Assembly (NCBI GenBank): GCA_029204225.1
Contig: CM055096.1
Location: 47,131,079 to 47,195,078, forward strand
Source: Diphasiastrum complanatum
Lineage: Eukaryota; Streptophyta; Lycopodiopsida; Lycopodiales; Lycopodiaceae
Length of the DNA: 64,000 nucleotides
Reading direction: 5' to 3'
The translations under genes were made by a program, and so were the position numbers. The notes beneath the pieces are model-generated. The model searched no databases. It worked only from the letters and a program-made list of their open reading frames with translations, and had not been told where the DNA came from. Below, in pieces: positions 41,601-53,182 of this stretch. Numbering within the stretch: position 1 is the stretch's first letter; each line of letters begins with the position of its first letter.

Positions 41601-44600
41601 TTTTTGGGAAACTATGGTAAATAATTTATATCTCGGTATTCAGGGGTATTAAGATGAAAGAAACTTTCAGATAATGCACCTGGATCGCACAGACATTGTT
41701 CTCGGGAGAGATTGGCTCTACAGCTTAGGACCTTCCCTCCACAAAAATTATCTGGAGAACATCCTCAGCTTTCAGCATAAAGGCCGAGAGATCCAGTTGC
41801 AGGGGGAGCATGATGTTCCCAACAGTCCTATGGTCTAGAAGTTTCTATTTCTAGTTCTTTACAGCAGAAAGTAAATAAATTAGAAACTTTGTTGTCTAAA
41901 TTTAAAGATATTTTTCCTGAAGATTTACCGCATGGTTTACCACCTAGCAGAGATGTAGATCATGTAATAGACCTAGTACCAGGTACAGCACCTGTTTCTA
42001 AACCTCCGTATTGGGTAGGCGAACAAAGGATGAAGAAATAACTAGGCAGTTAACAGATTATCTTGGGAAAGGCCAAATTCAGACCAGTAGTTCACCATGG
42101 GCATCACCAGTCCTTTTGGTGAAAAAGAAGAGGGGTCTATGCGTCTTTGCGTAGATTACAGAGCCCTCAATAAAGTCGCAATAAAGAATAAGTATCTAAT
42201 GCCTCGGGCAGATGAGTTGTTTGATCAACTCGACGGGGCTAAGTTTTCAGTAAAATTGACCTTAGATCGGGATATCATCAAGTCCGTATAAATTCGGAGG
42301 ATGTTCAGAAAATAGTTTTTAGGACTCGTCATGGTCATTATGAGTTTAAGGTGATGCCATTTGGGCTCACAAATGCTCCAACTGCCTTTATGACCTTGAT
42401 GAACAGTGTTCTCAGACCATACTTTGGTAAGTTTGTGGTCGTATTTTTAGATGACATCCTCGTCTACAGTAAAACGAGGAAGGAGCATCTTAAACACCTC
42501 AGAAAGGTGTTTCGACTGCTTAGAAAACATAAGCTTTATGCTAAGAAACCTAAGTGTGAATTTTTCGTTGAAGAAGTAGCTTATTTGGGTCACATTATCT
42601 CAGCAGATGGGAATCGGGATTAAGATGGACCCCAGTAAGGTCAAAGCCATACTCAGTTGGCTGAGACCTCAGAATATTTTAGATTTATAGATCTTTCTAG
42701 GTTTGGCGGGATATTACAGACGATTTGTCAAGGAATATGCTCAGATGGCGGTTCCCATGACAAATCTTTTTAAGGGGAAGGGAAAAGGAGTTCATTTGGG
42801 AGTCTGCACAACAGGAGAGCTTTGATGCTCTCAAAACAGCCTTAGCTACAACACCAGTTCTAAAAGTCGTCGACCCCAATCAGCCATTTGTGGTCGAAAC
42901 AGATGCTAGCAACTTTGCAGTTGGTGCTGTACTAACTCAAAATGGGCGACCAGTTGCGTTCGAGAGTAAAAAACTCGATCTGGCACAAACTAGGTACAAC
43001 GCCTATGAAAAGGAACTCTCTCTCTCCATAGTTCATGCCTTGGAGGCATTATTTGTATGGTGCCAACTTTGAGGTCCTGATAGACCATGAAAGCCTCAGA
43101 TACCTTTGCAATCAGCTTGAGCTCAGAGGTCGGAAAGCTCGTTGGGCTGAGTTAATGCAAGAGTTTGATATGTCTATCAGATATAGATGGGGGAAATTCA
43201 ACACAGTAGCAGATGCACTTAGTAGAATGCCTATGATAAACGAGCTGAATTCTACTCAGATTCGTAGTGAGTTACTCGAGTCCTTGAGAGGGAAGTGCAA
43301 GCATGATGCATTCTTCTCTACTATCTGGAACTCAGTCCAGAGCAGATAGTTACAGACTCCAGAACCAGTTCCCGGGGCTGGTGCCAGTTCATCCAAGAGT
43401 ACGGCAGCTTCCGTTGAGGATGATGAGTCCGAGTATATGTCAGATGACGTTGAGGACTCTGAGCCTGCCTGTATTACCCAAGCAAACCACAGTGGTTGAG
43501 GGTCAGTTGACTCAAGGATTCAAATGGAAACAATATTCCATTCAGGATGAGTACTTGCTCTATAGAGATAGAGTATGTGTCCCCAATTCAGAGGATTATA
43601 GGCAACAGGTCCTATATGAGTGTCATGACAATCCTAGTGCAGGGCACCCAGGCATTCAAGAGACCTATGAGCTTCTTCGTAGGCAATTTTTCTGGCCCAG
43701 TATGAAAAAGGACGTCCAACAATATGTAACCAGTTGCCAGAAATGTCAGGTAAATAAAGCAGAGCCTTTAAAGGTAGGAGGGTTGTTTCAACCCTTATAC
43801 CAGCTGGTAAATGGGAGAGTATTTCCATGGATTTTATAGTAGGCCTGCCTAAAACCCAAAAGGGTAATGACGCTATATGGGTCACAGTTGACCGTCTGAC
43901 CAAAATTCCTCACTTTATTCCGACCAAAACAACCGTTAGAGCTTCGGAGTTAGCAAGGTCGTTTGTAGATGGGCTATTTAAATTGTACGGTCTACCTTCC
44001 GGCATAGTCAGCGACCGGGACAGTAAGTTTAATGGAAATTTTTGGAGGGCAGTATTCCATCATCTCCATACTAAACTTAACATGAGTACCACCGACCATC
44101 CACAGACGGACGGTCAAACAGAAAGAGTAAATCAGGTGCTGGAGGATATGCTTCGCGTATATGTCAGCAAAAAGCAGACTAATTGGGAGGAGTATCTCTC
44201 GATACTAGAGTTTGCTTATAACAGTACCAAACATTCAGCTACGGGATACAGCCCATTTATGTTGATGTATGGTTTTCAGCCACGCTCACCCACAGCTGTA
44301 GGGTTTAAACAAGAAAAAGTTGAAGCAGCCAGAAACTTTCTAGAAGACCTAATCCAAATGATAGAACTTGCTAAGCGTAGCATTAGGCAATCCCAGGATC
44401 GAGCCAGGCATTATGCAAATCCACACAGACGGGATGTGCAGTTCTCCGCTGGTGAGAAAGTTTACTTGAGAGTCCCAGTTGACTCTAAAACCCTCAAATT
44501 TGGAGTGTGTGCTAAGTTGTCTCCTAGGTATTGTGGTCGTTTTACCATCAGTAGGAGACCAGGTTAGGTCACCTATGAACTAGAACTCCCACACAACAGT

Positions 44601-47600
44601 AAGGTTTTTCCAGTCTTTCATGTACGCCAGTTACGAAAAGCCTTAACCAGATCAGAAAATCTAGTAGGGGACAATGTTCTAGTTCTCCCATTGGATTCTT
44701 AGCAACCTCCACATGAACTAGAGGTGATTCTTGATAGTAGAGAGACACAGATACTCTATATCGAGAATATCTAGTCAAGTGGAATGATCAGCCTGTTGAG
44801 AATGCCGCTTGGGAAAAGGGCAGTGTCCTTCGCAAGATTTTTCCAGACTTTGTCTTAGAGGACCAAGACGGTTCTTAAGGGGGAGGAAGTGTTACGAGCA
44901 CGTAACCAATGCCGCAACCTAGAGAACACAAGAGGTCAGATACCACAGTTAGGGGCGTGTCCAGTGTACACGTCCAACAGGGCAAGACAGTGTGAGTAGT
45001 GTGCCTCGGCACGGTCCATAGCCATGGTGGGCCTAACACAGCATAGGGACCCTGTCAATAGGATAGGGCCCCACGTTGGGTGACGGGTCCCGACGTGCAG
45101 TCGGCCATGTCAGTGCCACGTGGCCGACACTTGGCAGTATGCATGCTACCAGTCCTCACACTGGGCTAGGAGGGGCTTGCTCCATATCAGGGAGTAGGCA
45201 AGGTTGGGTGGATCAGTTAGTGTTTGCCCTATGTGGTGTTGAGACCTCTAACACTAGGCCTACCCTCCCACCCCTTTAGATACAAGTGAAGTAGGCTTGT
45301 GTCTCAGCACCGGGATCAACAAACCCCACGTTCTCACCAATGACTATCTTCATCTCATTGTCCAAGGCGTTGTCCTCGTCATTTCCCTTCTCCGACCCAC
45401 CCTCCTCTTTGCATCAGTCCTAGCCATTGACTTGGTGGTCTTGTGGTACCAATTCCCGATGATAATCCGAAAAGATTTCGTCATCAGTTGTTGTTCGTGC
45501 ATGTACTGCTATAGTGTCTGTGAATCTAAGGCACTTCCATCTAGGCATACAATCTCTTTGCATGCGCCTGACTCCTTAGGTTGGTGGTATAGTAAACCAA
45601 CCTGTTCAATCGGGGAATACTTAGCTTGTTGCATCTCTTTATGTGCAACTAGAGCCCTAGTTCTGCTCACAAGTTGAAGCAGAATAATCCTGATTAAGGA
45701 TGTGAGTGGCAAGAGCAGTAATGCCTAGGGCAGATTTGTCCGCCACACCCACACCCCACCATGTGAGCGTCTCTGGCAAAAATTCATCATATTTACCCTG
45801 AGGCCGAATCAAGCATTGTCGTCTCGCTCAAGATCCAACATTTGTCTCTTGATCTTTCCAGCAAAGGGCCATGACTCGCACAAAGACAAGGAATATTGTC
45901 AGATTCTAGGAAGCAGTGAGTCGTCAAAAGCAAACAAAAACTATTGACAATCACATGAGTGTTGTAAACAAGATGGGTTGGATAGCCCTTTTGGGGAACA
46001 ACACTAACCTGGATACACATTCTGCTTGTATGCCCTCTAGCCTCGAGGTCTGTGCATATGCCAGTAGCCCCATTTGGCCTTGTATATTTGTAACTTGTAA
46101 GTTGTGCATGTGAACCCCTCTTATGCATAGTTAACAAGCAGGGCAAGTAGGACACCTGAACCACATACTTCCTAGAGCTAAATTTAGTGAGAGATACCTC
46201 ATACATATCCGTAGGGCATGTTGTACGTGTGGCCCCCAAGATCTTTTGAGTATTGAGGGGTTTCTATGGTCTCAATTCACTTGTTGAAATCCATCTCTTT
46301 TGGTCAAGGAGCTTGAGCTTGGCGTTTGCTAACTTTCTTGATTCTGTTATGCAATTGATGTGTTTATCTTCATCTATCACAATTATGATGGTAGATAGGA
46401 TGATCTACAAGTTTCAACACCATCTTCCTAGGTGTCTCTGATTTTCACTTAGTGATGCAAAAGTAATGAGACCTTTTTGAGTTTATGTGTATGTTATTGC
46501 CAAGTAAAGTGTGATCTATCTAGAGAGTCAGTCAGCCTCAAATTCGAATGGAAATGATTTGATTAGCTGTAATCTGGTAGGACACAATGATACACCAGGT
46601 TTGGCACTTAATGACATGGAAAGTACCTCTGGCTCTTAGAGCTTGGGGTAATGCTCTACAATCTTTATGATGTCCAATGATCAAGAATGGTTGTAAGATA
46701 TGGAATAAACATAAAATACTTCTCAAAGATGTGCAAGGAAAATCACCTAAGGAGATACAAAACGTGTCACAAGGGGTTAATTGCTTAGAGGTTTATGACA
46801 TAGGCAATGTATTAGAGCCTGAGCAGGTGTTTCAAATAAACTGACATCATTTGTCTACTAAATGAAGATCTCTGCATATTTTGATGTTATACCTCTAGAT
46901 AGTTTCAACACTGGTTAATGTTGTTGACCATTTTGATATGTGTGGTAGTAAATGATCAAAAGTTGGCATAGAGTTGGAAAGAATAAGAGAGAATTATGAT
47001 CTAGGTTTTATGGCTGTCATTCTTGATCTCACCTTGCATAATGTAACATCATTCATTTTAATACAACATATCACATTATAGACGTCTAAGGGTCATACAA
47101 GATGGTATAAGTGCTTCTTCACACTTTGTATAAAAAGTTTTTCTCATTGACTAGGAATGAGGGGCAGGCGCTTCACTTGTCATTTTTCTTCTGCACTCCA
47201 TTTTCATTATGGTAGCTCTATTGACCTTTTGTTAGGCTTAGTCTTGCCTTCATGTGCCAGAGTTGTTTAACTAGTCAAGAATCCTGTGTATCATACTTGT
47301 ACGAAGCACATATGAGAGAAGGCAAAACGTTAGCTCGTGTATTGTGACACTAACGACCAAGCAGGAGATATCTTTATTGAACCTTTTAGTAAAGAGAAAT
47401 TTGAGAAATTTTGGTGGATGCTAGGTGTTAGTGTAAATAAAATAGCCATGAAAGGGGGCGGGGGGGTTACAATCCTTTTGGCCTGGTATATTTGTAACTT
47501 GTAAATTGTGCATGTGAACCGCTCCACTTATGCATATTCAACAATTAGGGCAAGTAGGGCATATGGCTCACAAAGGTCCTAGAGCTGAATCTAGTAAGAG

Positions 47601-50558
47601 ATACCTTAAGGCTCATGCATAGCCATAAAGCATGTTGTACATGTGGCCCCCAAGTACTTCCAGCGCTTGGAGCCTTGGGTAGTGTCCCATAATTTCTATG
47701 ATGTCCGATGATTGAGAATTGTAAGATATTTAATACAAATAAATCACTTTCTCAAAGATATTCAAGAAAAATCAACCGAGGAGATACAGATGTGTCACAA
47801 GGGGTGTCGATTGTTCAGAGGTCCATGACATATGCGGTATTATAGCCTGAGCAGGTGTTTTAAATCAACTGTCAGCATTTGTCTACTAAATGAAGATCTC
47901 TGCATACTTCGATGCCATACCTTGAGATGAATTCAACACTGGTTAATTTTGTTGATCATTTTGATATGCGTGCTAGTAAATGATCAGAAGTTGGCATAGA
48001 GTTGGAAAGAATAAGAGCGAATTATGGTCTAGAGTTTATGGCTGTCATTCCTAATCCCACCTTGCATAATATAATGTCATCTATAGACTTCTATCGGTCA
48101 TATGAATGCTGCTTCACTCTTTGCAAAAGTAGAATATGTTTTTCCTAGAGACTAGGAATGAGGGGCAGGAGATACGAATGGTCACAAGGGGTTGATTGTT
48201 CAGAGGTTCATGACGTATGTGATATGTTATAGCCTGAGCAGGTGTCTCAAATCAACTGTCATCATCTTTTATGAATATCTCTGCATACTTCTATGTCATA
48301 CCTTGAGATGAGCTCAACACTAGTTAATTTTGTTGATCATTTTGATATGTGTGAGAGAGAATTATAGTCTAGAGTCTATGGCAGTCATTCCTAGTCCCAC
48401 TTTGCGTAATATAACGTCATTTATCGACATCTATGGGTCATACAAGATGTTTTGAATGCTGCTTCACTCTTTGCATAAGTAGAATATGTTTTTTGCATTG
48501 ACTACGAATGAGGGACAGGAGCTTCCCTTCTCATTCTTATTCTGCACTTTATTTTTAGTATGGTGGCTCTATTGACATTTTGGCTTAGTCTTGCTTTTAT
48601 GTGCCGTGAGATTCCAATCTCAGATCTCTTGTCAAAAGCAAAGTGCTGCTGCCCCTTCCATGCTTGTCATTTTTCAGCAAGTCCAACTTTTGTTCTGTTT
48701 GTGGATCCTAAGTAGGATGTGCTAACACTGAACAGATTAGACTACGTAACATACATAGATGATTATATCATAACCTGCAGTAGGTGCTTGTAAGGAGGAT
48801 AGCTTTGTTTGAGTAAGTCCTTATTGTAGCAATCCAGCAATTTGATGCTCATGAAGAGGGTCGGGTATGTTGAATTAGACTATAATACAGGCATTTTGTT
48901 TCATTATATGTAATTAGAGCAGGGCACTGATTATTGTTTTTATGAGACACATAGTTACATAAAAATACAACCTGGTGCTTAGTTTTCAAATGAAAAGATC
49001 AAAGACTTAAAGCTTTTACATTTTGAAGCAGCTGAGCAGAGTCGTGATTCAAGGAATATCATGAGAAGAAACTGCTCAAATAATGAATCTGGCACTAATT
49101 TCCAAAGTTACAGTTTCCAGAGCTCATCATTCACTTATGGTGGACAAGACAATGCATATTATACATCTTCAACAAGAAGGGCAGCTTGTTCAAATGGGGT
49201 GAGTGAATATTTATGTAAAATCAATGTTTTAGAAATGGTTCTCCTTATGACAGCTTTTTGTTATTTTGATGTCCATGGTGCTTCTACCTAAAATGGTTCA
49301 CATTGCAAAATGTTGCTTTGACTTCCATTTAATTGCTCACCTTTGTTGTAGAGTTCTTTTAGATGCACATTGTTGCAGTTTTTTTCGTGGATGTAGGATA
49401 AGCTTTTCTGTGGCTGAATGAAGTTGAAATTTCTGTTTTATATCTTGTAAACTGAATTTGCATCATTATCAAAGTGGCTTATTTTATATCATGCTAGAGA
49501 ATGTGATCCTCTCGTCAGTTCTATTCTTCTTAGTCTGCATTCTTCTTTTGGCTTGCTTTAGGCTTTGTATTTACTACTTACATGCTGGGGATAAGGAACT
49601 AGTGCAATGTGTTAAGGCCACTGGGTGGTGTTTCAGGTTCTTGCTGAGGAACACCATGAGAAGGATTCATCTGGTAAAGAGGCTCACAGGATTTCTCGGG
49701 GTATAAAAGATAAAGTAAGCTCAATCTCTTTCACTCATTTGTGGACAGAGTAGATAGCTGAAAGTTCATGTCATTAGAGTAGTAATGACATTTAGATGCT
49801 TGTTTTTGGGGGGATCCTTGAAGGTGATGCTTATTATCTTAGCAGATTTTTAGCAAGAGAACATCAAGGGATTGTTATTTCGTTTCATGCAGGGTCGTTC
49901 TATCACTAGAAAGCGAAATGCCGAGGGTCGTGATGATATGGTGGACACCTTACACAACCTGAGAGAAGGTTTTTACTTTCTTTAGCTCATCAATGAGAAA
50001 TTTTGTTTTGTGCTTCATGATGCTGCACATTCTCTGCATCCTGATTTGATGAGTTACGTAAGCTTTTCTTGATTTTGTGACTATGGCATGGAATTGAATT
50101 TGTTCCTCAGCTTCACTGTATAAGATTTAAATACATGTTTTCAGTGTTGTATGTCAACGTGTGTACGTACTGGAATTGAATTCCAAACCTCTTGGTGAGG
50201 AAAGGACCTGTCAAGCAACAGGCTACATATAGCAAAAACATACTGTATTGAATATTTAAGCTTAGTGGTATCTTCTTCTCTTACAGATGAAACAGGTGAT
50301 TTTGAGAAGGATTGGGAAACTGCAGCAGAAAGGAGTCTTCCTGGGTGGAGGAGGAATCGATCGAGAGCATTAAATTCTGGTCAGCTTTTTACATCTTTGT
50401 TTTATGTTGGAATCAACTGTGACGTTCTATTTCTGACTGTCAAAAGTTATGAGCGTTGAGACTGGTTAGCTTGTTGGTGTGCAGGGCCGAGAAGTGCCTC
50501 TCGCCCAGCTCTTGAAAGTGGGCCTTCACATGGATGGTCTGTTGCGAGACGGGCTTAG
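35401..50558 (+). CDS. Myeloid leukemia factor (MLF) family protein, complete, seven exons
   Basis: Exons 35401-35697, 35951-36125, 49029-49198, 49637-49714, 49893-49968, 50287-50379, 50485-50558 join in phase to 963 nt, 320 residues plus stop, all GT-AG. The N-terminus has the MLF/Mlf1IP hallmark [18 protein letters not shown] followed by a Gly/Phe-rich stretch. Exon 2 has [11 protein letters not shown] and [10 protein letters not shown]. Exon 3 has [11 protein letters not shown] and AYYTSSTRR. Exons 4-6 have [32 protein letters not shown] and [17 protein letters not shown], the conserved C-terminal half. MLF proteins are small adaptors shuttling between nucleus and cytoplasm in animals; the plant role is not known to me. 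Intron 2 is 12.9 kb and transposon-filled; other introns are 105-438 bp. No stops or lost splice sites, so probably functional. Confidence 0.92.
35951..36125 (+). CDS. MLF exon 2
   Basis: 175 bp. The frame needed for [10 protein letters not shown] and for exon 1 (phase 0) requires the acceptor atcaag at 35950. The more canonical catgcag ending at 35957 would break the frame. Donor GTATTA after one base, phase 1. Confidence 0.85.
36126..37615. other. MLF intron 2, first part
   Basis: About 1.5 kb of AT-rich intron with no recognised element. Confidence 0.5.
37616..37729. repeat. Perfect 57-bp tandem duplication
   Basis: ttttggggattgaaccaaaa and the next 37 bases occur twice head to tail with no mismatch. 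Confidence 0.92.
37883..38137 (+). other. Unidentified cysteine-rich open frame
   Basis: 84 codons with [15 protein letters not shown] and [16 protein letters not shown]. The spacing hints at metal binding, but I do not recognise a family. It lies inside MLF intron 2 among Gypsy scraps, so it may be transposon debris. No splice sites or promoter were assessed as convincing. Confidence 0.3.
38700..38950 (+). pseudogene. Gypsy integrase scrap
   Basis: Degenerate reading: [12 protein letters not shown], a stop, [15 protein letters not shown], then [15 protein letters not shown] and YQIATFI, matching the CxxC zinc site and the G-D-A-I-W-V-V-V-D core of chromovirus integrase. It is separate from, and older than, the element beginning at 39324. 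Confidence 0.7.
39163..39218. repeat. 17-bp perfect inverted repeat
   Basis: tttagccacttgagtaa (39163-39179) and ttactcaagtggctaaa (39202-39218), 22-base loop. It sits about 100 bp before the truncated 5' LTR of the next element. Confidence 0.88.
39324..39425 (+). repeat. Truncated 5' LTR of the chromovirus
   Basis: Matches 45153-45253 almost base for base (tcctcacactgggctaggag to cctctaaca). Upstream of 39324 the two sequences are unrelated, so about 263 bp of LTR are missing. Confidence 0.88.
39427..39439 (+). other. Primer binding site of the chromovirus
   Basis: TGGTATCAGAGCC, exact match to the usual initiator-Met tRNA site, one base after the LTR. Confidence 0.9.
40172..41320 (+). pseudogene. 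Chromovirus Gag
   Basis: Open from ATG 40172 for 209 codons ([30 protein letters not shown]), then stops at 40799 and beyond. Gag continues ([14 protein letters not shown]) to a basic region and a zinc knuckle [14 protein letters not shown] near 41205-41245, in a shifted frame. Confidence 0.87.
41321..41860 (+). pseudogene. Chromovirus aspartic protease
   Basis: [20 protein letters not shown] contains the active site with DDG for the usual [17 protein letters not shown] gives the conserved LGxDWL block. Two stops lie between. Confidence 0.82.
41861..42740 (+). pseudogene. Chromovirus reverse transcriptase
   Basis: [72 protein letters not shown] and [14 protein letters not shown] with catalytic DD. 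Stops and frameshifts near 42040, 42290 and 42620. Confidence 0.9.
42741..43260 (+). pseudogene. Chromovirus RNase H
   Basis: [48 protein letters not shown], frameshift near 43050, then [16 protein letters not shown] and DALSRM. Confidence 0.88.
43261..44570 (+). pseudogene. Chromovirus integrase
   Basis: [20 protein letters not shown] and [10 protein letters not shown] form the zinc site. [37 protein letters not shown] and [15 protein letters not shown] carry the catalytic D, D, E. 43827-44567 is open for about 246 codons to a stop in place of a Trp-like position. Confidence 0.9.
44571..44878 (+). pseudogene. Chromodomain at integrase C-terminus
   Basis: [14 protein letters not shown] is the integrase tail; [12 protein letters not shown] and, after a frameshift, [20 protein letters not shown] form the chromodomain. 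In chromoviruses this domain reads histone marks and guides integration. TAA lies at 44876-44878. Confidence 0.82.
44877..44889 (+). other. Polypurine tract of the chromovirus
   Basis: AAGGGGGAGGAAG immediately before the LTR start TGTTACG. Confidence 0.85.
44890..45253 (+). repeat. 3' LTR of the chromovirus
   Basis: 364 bp from TGTTACGAGC to CTAACA. The end is fixed by comparison with the 5' LTR and its primer site. Confidence 0.88.
45254..46069. other. MLF intron 2 after the chromovirus
   Basis: No recognised gene. Chance open frames on both strands at 45297-45677 and 45793-46239 have no domain. Confidence 0.4.
46070..48605 (+). repeat. Duplicated Copia-derived region with three copies of a 400-500 bp unit
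   Basis: 46076-46245 and 47480-47660 are diverged direct repeats (ggcctggtatatttgtaact to gttgtacatgtggcccccaa), possibly LTR remnants. A second unit recurs at 46751-47256, 47780-48179 and 48180-48605 (cctgagcaggtgtttcaaat, atgaagatctctgcatactt, aatgaggggcaggagcttc). The last two copies meet within gaggggcagg/agatac, as expected of unequal crossing over. Confidence 0.8.
47260..47465 (+). pseudogene. Copia RNase H C-terminal scrap and polypurine-like tract
   Basis: [13 protein letters not shown], then in another frame [20 protein letters not shown] and MLGVSVNK, the end of Copia pol. It is followed by GAAAGGGGGCGGGGGGG (47451-47467), which may be a polypurine tract in front of the LTR-like repeat at 47480. 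Confidence 0.75.
48606..49028. other. MLF intron 2, last part
   Basis: Unrecognised intron sequence leading to the acceptor of exon 3. Confidence 0.55.
49029..49198 (+). CDS. MLF exon 3
   Basis: 170 bp, phase 1 in, phase 0 out, donor GTGAGT. The acceptor is the tandem aagcag (49026-49031), so use of either AG keeps the frame and adds or drops one codon. Confidence 0.88.
49637..49714 (+). CDS. MLF exon 4
   Basis: 26 codons between acceptor tttcag and donor [26 protein letters not shown] then RGIKDK. Confidence 0.9.
49893..49968 (+). CDS. MLF exon 5
   Basis: 76 bp between acceptor catgcag and donor [31 protein letters not shown], phase 1 out. Confidence 0.9.
50287..50379 (+). CDS. MLF exon 6
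   Basis: 93 bp: [31 protein letters not shown]. Acceptor ttacag, donor GTCAGC. Confidence 0.9.
50485..50558 (+). CDS. MLF exon 7 and stop
   Basis: Acceptor gtgcag, then a Ser/Arg-rich tail ending WSVARRA and TAG at 50556-50558. The tail is less conserved, so the last intron is slightly less certain than the others. Confidence 0.82.
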
Positions 50559-52829
50559 TGATTCTTTTTAAGTGCACTGTCACTTATGCAAATATTTCGT
50601 AGAATATGTTGATTTGTCTTGCTGTTGATGTTACTATAAAGTTGATACAGGGATGAGTGAGTTCTGTCGATGCTACCTCTATGTTCTACTTTGTTTGACA
50701 GACTGTGTTGTAGTGGGATTTGTAGGTTGATATTCAAGATGAGACCCAATCAGTGGTTCAATCTAATGCAAATCATAATATCATTCACCCTCTGGATCAT
50801 GTGCATCTTTCCTGTAATTTATAATTTTCATTCATATTGGAGGTGGAACAAGTAGTTTCTATTAATAACAATCTAGTCTCAGATTTTCAGATTCTGTTTT
50901 TTTGAAGTGGAACATTAGCAAGTCAACAAGGATCACATCCTGTTACATGGAATATGCACCCAAGGCCACTTGGAGCGAAGGGCAAATTGTTAAATTTGAA
51001 TTTGGATAACGCATCACTTCATTTCATTAAAGATGGAACCATGGTCCCACTTGGCAAGTGGACAACTTAGGTTGGCATCCAATCTTGCCACATAGGATGC
51101 CACCTAGGGGTAAGTCTCACCTTGTGTGGAAGGAGTGGAGGCCACTTGAAGTGGCCCCAACCGATGAAAAGAGAGTATTTTGGGCCCTGTCCACTTACTG
51201 AGCTTGTATACAAAACCACCTTGAGTCTAAATTTCATAGTATTACTATGATTTGCGAGAATGCATCTCATTCAAATTCGAATGCAGGCAAATTTTTTTGA
51301 TAGCATTCAGATTTCCCTTAACGAATGTTTCATTTTATAGATAAACTTGATCAAAAAGTCAATATCATGGATATTCACTTTAAATAAACCTAATGAAAAG
51401 GGTATTACAATACAAGCTGAAACTTTGCACAATTAGGCCAAAGCCCAACTAATGGCTAGAGGCGTTTTTTGGACATCCTCATGTATGTATGCTTTTGCGT
51501 ATGTGGAGTGAGTTAAGGACATTTTTCATTGTCATTAATGTTTTGAGATATACAAAGATGTTTTTGTCCTTCAATAAGTTGAATTCATCATGGTTTTCCT
51601 CTAGTTCAACTTGCACTGATTGGATTATTATCATGCTTATCCTCCAGCTTGACTTGCAAAGATTGGTCTCCACCTCTTGTTTTCAAATTTGGCTTTTTGG
51701 ATCTACATTTGGTTGAGTTTCTGTTTTAGCGACTCCATCCTGCATCATTTGTTGCAAACCTACTTTCTTCAATGATTGACTTGCATGAGACTTATTTGCC
51801 AAACTTTTGAAGTTTTCTTATTTGAATCATTTTGCAACACGTAGGTGACATTGTTGATCTCTCTCCTTTGCTCATCGTCAATAAAAATCCTCCAAATGAA
51901 CCCCAATATAATGGACACCAACTCTCATAATGTGAACATAACTCTAGTTGTCCATTGGTCAAGTCTTAAAATCATCTTCTTGGCTTGCAAATTGCCCATA
52001 ATTAAAATGGTTGTTTGGGGACAAATTCTTGTAATGTGAATATAAACTTGGGCAACATTGAACATTTCTTATAGTGCCCTTTTTGAGTCGAGAGTTCCTT
52101 TAATGTATATTAAGTAAAAAACTCCTTGCTTTATTAGATACGAGCATCACTCACTGGAGTCATGTGGTGCCTTGCCTTTGGAGTACTTCGTTAATGTGCA
52201 CACCCCATGCACTCACTATGTTGATGTTGCTACTGCACACTTTTGGAGTACTCGGATGTTGCATATGATCAAGTTGGGAAATTGAAGGGCTAGATTGACT
52301 TATGTATTATTCCCATTCAAAGATATGATACTAATTTGGGAGCAAATTGGTTCATATTTTTGGGAGAAGTGACTTTGGATTTAATGGGAGATTATCCATT
52401 TGTTACAAAAGATGGGCATACACAAACATTTATTGGTAATGATTCTCAAGGAAATTAGTAAAGTGTGACAAGAAACAATGTATGAGGAGCCTATCCCAAG
52501 GCTTATTGTGCAATGTTGACATTTGAACACATTACAAAATATCTCATGCACTTAATGCCTCTCTTGATATGAGCAGCTTGAGATAGAGCATCGTATAGTT
52601 GACCTTTTATTATGTAGCTTGATAGTCCCTAGTATCAATTCTTATGACACTTGTTTCACTCCTTGACAAAAGAAAAAATGGCACTACTAGGCTTTGCTTC
52701 AAATGTTGAATTAGAAACAAACTCTTTGTGTTTGGAATCATTATCCTATATCTCATAGGATAATTTAAGCCTCTCGTTGAAATTGGCCTTTGAAGTGGTT
52801 TTTATTGAATATGCATGCATGTATTTAGA
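50559..52829. other. MLF 3' flank, no gene recognised
   Basis: About 2.3 kb. The first few hundred bases should include the MLF 3' UTR. Open frames are short and without domains. Confidence 0.5.
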
Positions 52830-53000
52830 AAATGAGTACAAAGTGACATTTCAAATATTTTTGTTATGTCATTTGGAGTCACCAATGGCTCACCTACTTT
52901 TAGTACATGTCATGTTCTAAAACTTCCTCTCAGGAAATGTGTCCTATACTCTGATGACATTGATGTTCAATGCTACTCTCACTGCTCATGTTGACTACCT
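52830..53000 (+). pseudogene. Gypsy RT scrap
   Basis: EYKVTFQ, then in another frame VMSFGVTNGSPTFSTCH and VLYSDDIDV, the motif B to catalytic-DD stretch of a Gypsy RT, heavily decayed. Confidence 0.65.
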
Positions 53001-53182
53001 TAAGTAAATAAATAAACACCATGGTGCATTTATTCATAGGAAAAAGTAGTAGGTACATTGATGAAAAAGATATATACACGCCAAAGGGGAAGTTTAAACA
53101 AAAGTAGGCTCAAACAAGAGCGAAGCTTGCAGTAAAGCTAAGATTAATCCAAATCCTGGCATTAAAAATAACAGTGCATAAA

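Larger units (their letters stand above)
39324..45253 (+). mobile_element. Chromodomain Gypsy retrotransposon (chromovirus), 5' LTR truncated
   Basis: Primer site TGGTATCAGAGCC at 39427, gag, protease, RT, RNase H, integrase, chromodomain, polypurine tract and a 364-bp 3' LTR (44890-45253). The 5' LTR keeps only its last 102 bp (39324-39425). Many stops. It is inside MLF intron 2 in the same sense as MLF. Confidence 0.93.

Noticed and set aside
45297-46239. 100-148 codon frames on both strands after the chromovirus
   Set aside because: No domains, and antisense pairs overlap over much of the region.
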